The position numbers were made by a program, and so were the translations under genes. The notes below the pieces were generated by a model. It searched no databases. It was not told the origin of the DNA and was given only the letters and a program-made list of their open reading frames with translations. A stretch of DNA of 10,141 nucleotides. Origin: Alphaproteobacteria bacterium (GTDB taxonomy: Bacteria; Pseudomonadota; Alphaproteobacteria; Rhizobiales; Rhizobiaceae). Below, in pieces: positions 7,553 through 10,141 of this stretch. Position 1 is the first letter of the stretch. Each line of letters opens with the position of its first letter. The DNA is taken from assembly GCA_017308345.1 (NCBI GenBank), contig JAFKFE010000183.1:1-10141 (forward strand), given 5' to 3'.

Positions 7553-8758
7553 TCAGCGGAGCATCAGAACGTTGCATTCGTCGCCGGCCTGTGCGGCCGG
7601 CGCGAAGGGCTCGCGCACGATCAGGCCGTTGGCGTCGGCGAGCATGCGCAGCATCGAGGAGTCCTGGATGCCGAAAGGGGTTGCGACCAGCGTGCCGGCG
7701 TCCTCGCGCACGACGGCGCGCACGTAGTCCTGTCTGAGGTCGTTGGCCTGCATCCCGGCGCCTAGCCGGGCCGTTCGTACGTCCTGCCTGTGATCGCGGC
7801 CGCCGAGGCGAGCGAGCAGCGGCTTCAGGAAGAGCTGTGAGCAGACGATGCTGGCCACCGGGTTGCCGGGCAGGCCGATGCAGCGGACATCGCCAAGCCG
7901 GCCGAACATCAGCGGCTTGCCGGGGCGCATGGCGATCTTCCAGAAATCGAGCTTCATGCCTTCGCCGGTGAGCACGTCATGGATCAGGTCGTGATCGCCG
8001 ACCGAGGCGCCGCCGAGCGTGACGATGACGTCGGCGTTCGCCGCGACCGCTTTCCTGACCAGCGCGGCGATCGCCTCCTTGCGGTCGGCGGCAATGCCGA
8101 GATCGAGCGTGCGCGCGCCGACCGACTGGGCCGCGGCGGCGACGCCATAGGCGTTGGACGAAATGATCTGGTCGGGGCCGGGCGTGCTGCCCGGCGGCAG
8201 CAGTTCGTCGCCGGTGGCGATGATCGCGACCAGCGGCTGCCGCACGACCTTCAAGGCAGGGTGGTTGGCCGACGCCGCCAGCGAAAGGGCTGCCGCGTCT
8301 AGCACTCGCCCCTTTTCGAGCAGCGCATCGCCCTGGCCGAAGTCGAGCCCGCGGCGGCGGACATTGCGTCCTTCCGCTGTCGGCTCCGTCACCTCGATCT
8401 TGCCGCCGCCGAGATCGCGGACGTTTTCCTGGATGACGATGGTGTCGGCGCCTTCAGGCAGCGGCGCGCCGGTGAAGATGCGCACGGCCTGGCCTTCGCC
8501 GACGGTGCCGGAAAAGCCGCGCCCGGCAGGCGCCATGCCTGTCACTTCGAGTTGCGCCGGCGCTGACGCGACGTCGGCGGAACGCGCGGCATAGCCATCC
8601 ATCGCCGAAGCGTTGAAAGGCGGCTGCGTGCGCAGCGCCACAACCGGTTCCGCCAGGACCCGCCCCGCCGCTTGCGCGAGCGGAACGCTCTCGCCGGGCA
8701 AAGGCGCCGCGCCGTCGAGCAGGCGTTCGAGCGCTTCGGCGACCGGAACCAGCGCCAT
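7553..8758 (-). CDS. moeA: Molybdopterin molybdenumtransferase MoeA
   Basis: MoeA inserts molybdate into adenylated molybdopterin, the last common step of molybdenum cofactor synthesis, in the cytoplasm. The protein has 401 residues, typical of the family. Landmarks are PPFNASAMDGYA (47-57, with the conserved Asp54), VRIFTGAPLPEGAD (92-105), ATGDEL (181-186) in the MogA-like domain, TLGGASVGDHD (247-257), RPGKPLMFG (278-286) and GLPGNPVAS (295-303). A C-terminal beta-barrel domain follows. The frame stays open well upstream into moaC, but the conserved start [10 protein letters not shown] is at the ATG at 8758. The A of that ATG is also the last base of the moaC stop (TGATG), so translation is probably coupled. 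It is the last gene of the trp-moa unit. Confidence 0.95.
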   Translation of the reverse strand: MALVPVAEALERLLDGAAPLPGESVPLAQAAGRVLAEPVVALRTQPPFNASAMDGYAARSADVASAPAQLEVTGMAPAGRGFSGTVGEGQAVRIFTGAPLPEGADTIVIQENVRDLGGGKIEVTEPTAEGRNVRRRGLDFGQGDALLEKGRVLDAAALSLAASANHPALKVVRQPLVAIIATGDELLPPGSTPGPDQIISSNAYGVAAAAQSVGARTLDLGIAADRKEAIAALVRKAVAANADVIVTLGGASVGDHDLIHDVLTGEGMKLDFWKIAMRPGKPLMFGRLGDVRCIGLPGNPVASIVCSQLFLKPLLARLGGRDHRQDVRTARLGAGMQANDLRQDYVRAVVREDAGTLVATPFGIQDSSMLRMLADANGLIVREPFAPAAQAGDECNVLMLR

Positions 8759-9234
8759 CAGGGATCCACCTTGTAGTCGCCGGATTTGCCGCCGGTCTTC
8801 TCGACCAGCCGGATGCCGGAAATCACCATGCCGCGGTCCACGGCCTTGGCCATGTCGTAGATGGTGAGGCAGGCGACCGAGGCGGCGGTGAGCGCCTCCA
8901 TCTCCACGCCCGTCTTGCCGGTGACGCGGGCAAGCGCCGTGACCTTGAGACCAGGCAATGCATGGTCCGGCTCGATTTCGACGGCAACCTTGGTCAGAAG
9001 CAGCGGATGGCAAAGCGGAATCAGCTCATGCGTCTTCTTCGCCGCCATGATGCCTGCGATGCGGGCGGTGCCCAGCACGTCGCCTTTCTTGGCATCGCCG
9101 GCCAGGATCATCTGAAGCGTTTCAGGACGCATCGCGACGAAACCTTCGGCGATCGCCGTGCGCGTCGTCTCGGCCTTGTCGCCGACGTCGACCATGTTGG
9201 CTTCGCCCTTGGCGCCAAGATGGGTGAGCGCCAT
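8758..9234 (-). CDS. moaC: Cyclic pyranopterin monophosphate synthase MoaC
   Basis: MoaC turns the MoaA product, 3',8-cyclo-7,8-dihydro-GTP, into cyclic pyranopterin monophosphate, the first stable intermediate of molybdenum cofactor synthesis. The 158 residues are the standard length. Visible are [12 protein letters not shown] (14-25), [15 protein letters not shown] (64-78, with His76), [13 protein letters not shown] (109-121), and [11 protein letters not shown] (126-136) with the catalytic Asp127 and Lys130. KTGGKSGDY lies near the end. The ATG at 9234 lies 2 bases after the trpC stop codon and gives the usual short MoaC N-terminus. Its stop codon overlaps the moeA start by one base. moaA is not in the window. 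Confidence 0.97.
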   Translation of the reverse strand: MALTHLGAKGEANMVDVGDKAETTRTAIAEGFVAMRPETLQMILAGDAKKGDVLGTARIAGIMAAKKTHELIPLCHPLLLTKVAVEIEPDHALPGLKVTALARVTGKTGVEMEALTAASVACLTIYDMAKAVDRGMVISGIRLVEKTGGKSGDYKVDP

Positions 9235-9236
9235 GC

Positions 9237-10049
9237 TCAGACCGCCTCGGCCGCTGCCTTGCCCGTGAGCAGAAGCCTGGTCGCGGCGGCCACGTCCGCC
9301 TGCCGCATCAGGCTCTCGCCGACAAGGAAGGCGCCGATGCCGGTCTTCCGCATCCTGAGGCAGTCATCGTGGGTGAAGATGCCGCTCTCGCTGACGAGCA
9401 GGTAGCCGCCCGGCACCATTGGCGCCAGCCGCTCAGAGGTCGCAAGGCTGGTCTCGAAGGTCCGCAAATTGCGGTTGTTGATACCGATCAGCCGCGACGA
9501 CAGTTTCAGCGCACGCTCCGTTTCGGCCTCGTCATGCACCTCGATCAGCGCGTCCATCCCGAGCTCGAAGGCAATGGCTTCCAATTCGCTCGCCAGAGCA
9601 TCGTCCACGCTCGCCATGATGATCAGGATGGCGTCCGCGCCCCAGGCTCGCGCCTCGTAGACCTGGTAAGGGTCGAACAGGAAATCCTTACGCAACGCGG
9701 GCAGGGACACCGCCTTGCGCGCGTTGGTGAGAAATTCCGGAGCGCCCTGGAAAGACGGGGCGTCTGTCAGCACCGAAAGGCAGGCGGCGCCACCTTTCTG
9801 ATAGGCCTGCGCCAATGACGGCGGGTCGAAATCGGCGCGGATAAGGCCCTTGGAAGGGCTGGCCTTCTTGACCTCGGCGATCAGGCCGAAGCTCCCCGCC
9901 CTGCGCTTTGCCTCAAGCGCCGCCAAAAAACCGCGCGTCGCACCGGCATCCTTCGCCCGCGCCTTGATCTCGGCCAGCGGTATCTTCGCCTTCGCCGCCG
10001 CGATCTCGTCGCGCTTATAGGCTTCGATCTTGCGCAGGATATCCGACAA
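9237..10049 (-). CDS. trpC: Indole-3-glycerol phosphate synthase
   Basis: This cytoplasmic (beta/alpha)8-barrel enzyme (EC 4.1.1.48) closes the ring of CdRP to indole-3-glycerol phosphate in tryptophan biosynthesis. With the chosen start it has 270 residues and is a single-domain enzyme, not fused to TrpF. Key residues, by comparison with known structures, are Glu59 and Lys61 in [11 protein letters not shown], Lys121 in LRKDF, Glu170 in IEVHD, Asn191/192 in GINNRN and Ser222 in SESG. No ATG or GTG is available near the N-terminus. The TTG at 10049 gives (M)[15 protein letters not shown], which matches the family start, and lies 4 bases after the trpD stop. A TTG at 10094 would run 41 bases into trpD and add an atypical extension. 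The ribosome binding site (GGA, 10057-10059) is weak, so coupling to trpD translation is likely. Confidence 0.94.
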   Translation of the reverse strand: MSDILRKIEAYKRDEIAAAKAKIPLAEIKARAKDAGATRGFLAALEAKRRAGSFGLIAEVKKASPSKGLIRADFDPPSLAQAYQKGGAACLSVLTDAPSFQGAPEFLTNARKAVSLPALRKDFLFDPYQVYEARAWGADAILIIMASVDDALASELEAIAFELGMDALIEVHDEAETERALKLSSRLIGINNRNLRTFETSLATSERLAPMVPGGYLLVSESGIFTHDDCLRMRKTGIGAFLVGESLMRQADVAAATRLLLTGKAAAEAV

Positions 10050-10053
10050 GGCC

Positions 10054-10141
10054 TTATCCGTTCGAAATCTCGATGAGCTTGTCCAGAACGCCAAGCGCGC
10101 GGCCGCTGTCGATCGCTTGCGCCGCCGCCGCGATGCCGTCG
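10054..10141 (-). CDS. trpD: C-terminal end of anthranilate phosphoribosyltransferase (partial)
   Basis: The last 28 codons are present, ending [18 protein letters not shown] before a TAA at 10056..10054; the rest lies beyond the window. TrpD joins anthranilate to phosphoribosyl pyrophosphate in tryptophan biosynthesis. The assignment rests on the C-terminal pattern (a helix with AxxxLDxLIxxSN, usual for TrpD) and on its place 4 bases before trpC. Both support trpD, but the fragment is short. Confidence 0.8.
   Translation of the reverse strand, partial: DGIAAAAQAIDSGRALGVLDKLIEISNG

Noticed and set aside
8759..9013. Upstream extension of the moeA frame to 9013
   Set aside because: The added residues are an out-of-frame reading of moaC. 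MoeA homology begins exactly at the ATG at 8758.

Overview
The window looks like a chromosomal core segment of a high-GC alphaproteobacterium of the Rhizobiales, most likely close to Mesorhizobium. This rests on gene content and order (trpD-trpC-moaC-moeA, lexA, comEC, gltX, gltA), on a LexA of the alphaproteobacterial type with GTTC-N7-GTTC operators, and on protein wording. No search was run, so the genus is an inference. I see no mobile element, CRISPR array, RNA gene or phage gene.

Layout, left to right. (1) Positions 1-1631, minus strand: the first codons of a gene that is probably gltA (citrate synthase), preceded on the same strand by gltX (glutamyl-tRNA synthetase). (2) Positions 1733-4201, plus strand: comEC, a membrane DNA-uptake channel protein, divergent from gltX. 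(3) Positions 4195-4929, minus strand: lexA, whose 3' end overlaps that of comEC by 7 bases. Its promoter carries one perfect and one near-perfect LexA operator. (4) Positions 4930-5379: a 450-base intergenic stretch with the lexA control region and, further on, the leader of the next operon. (5) Positions 5380-7519, plus strand: kynU (kynureninase) and an alpha/beta-hydrolase with the HGGYW motif of arylformamidases. Together these cover two steps of tryptophan catabolism, N-formylkynurenine to kynurenine to anthranilate plus alanine. (6) Positions 7553-10141, minus strand: the end of trpD, then trpC, moaC and moeA, packed with gaps of 4 and 2 bases and one 1-base overlap. This is one transcription unit joining tryptophan biosynthesis to molybdenum cofactor biosynthesis.

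The most interesting point is contextual. A tryptophan-degrading pair that makes anthranilate lies next to, and convergent with, a tryptophan-making unit whose trpD product consumes anthranilate. The pair also seems to interrupt an otherwise conserved rhizobial core order (moeA next to lexA). Recycling of anthranilate is possible but unproven. Other points of note are the double-operator lexA promoter, a ComEC C-terminal domain without metallo-beta-lactamase metal ligands, and a TTG start for trpC. I found no convincing previously undescribed system.
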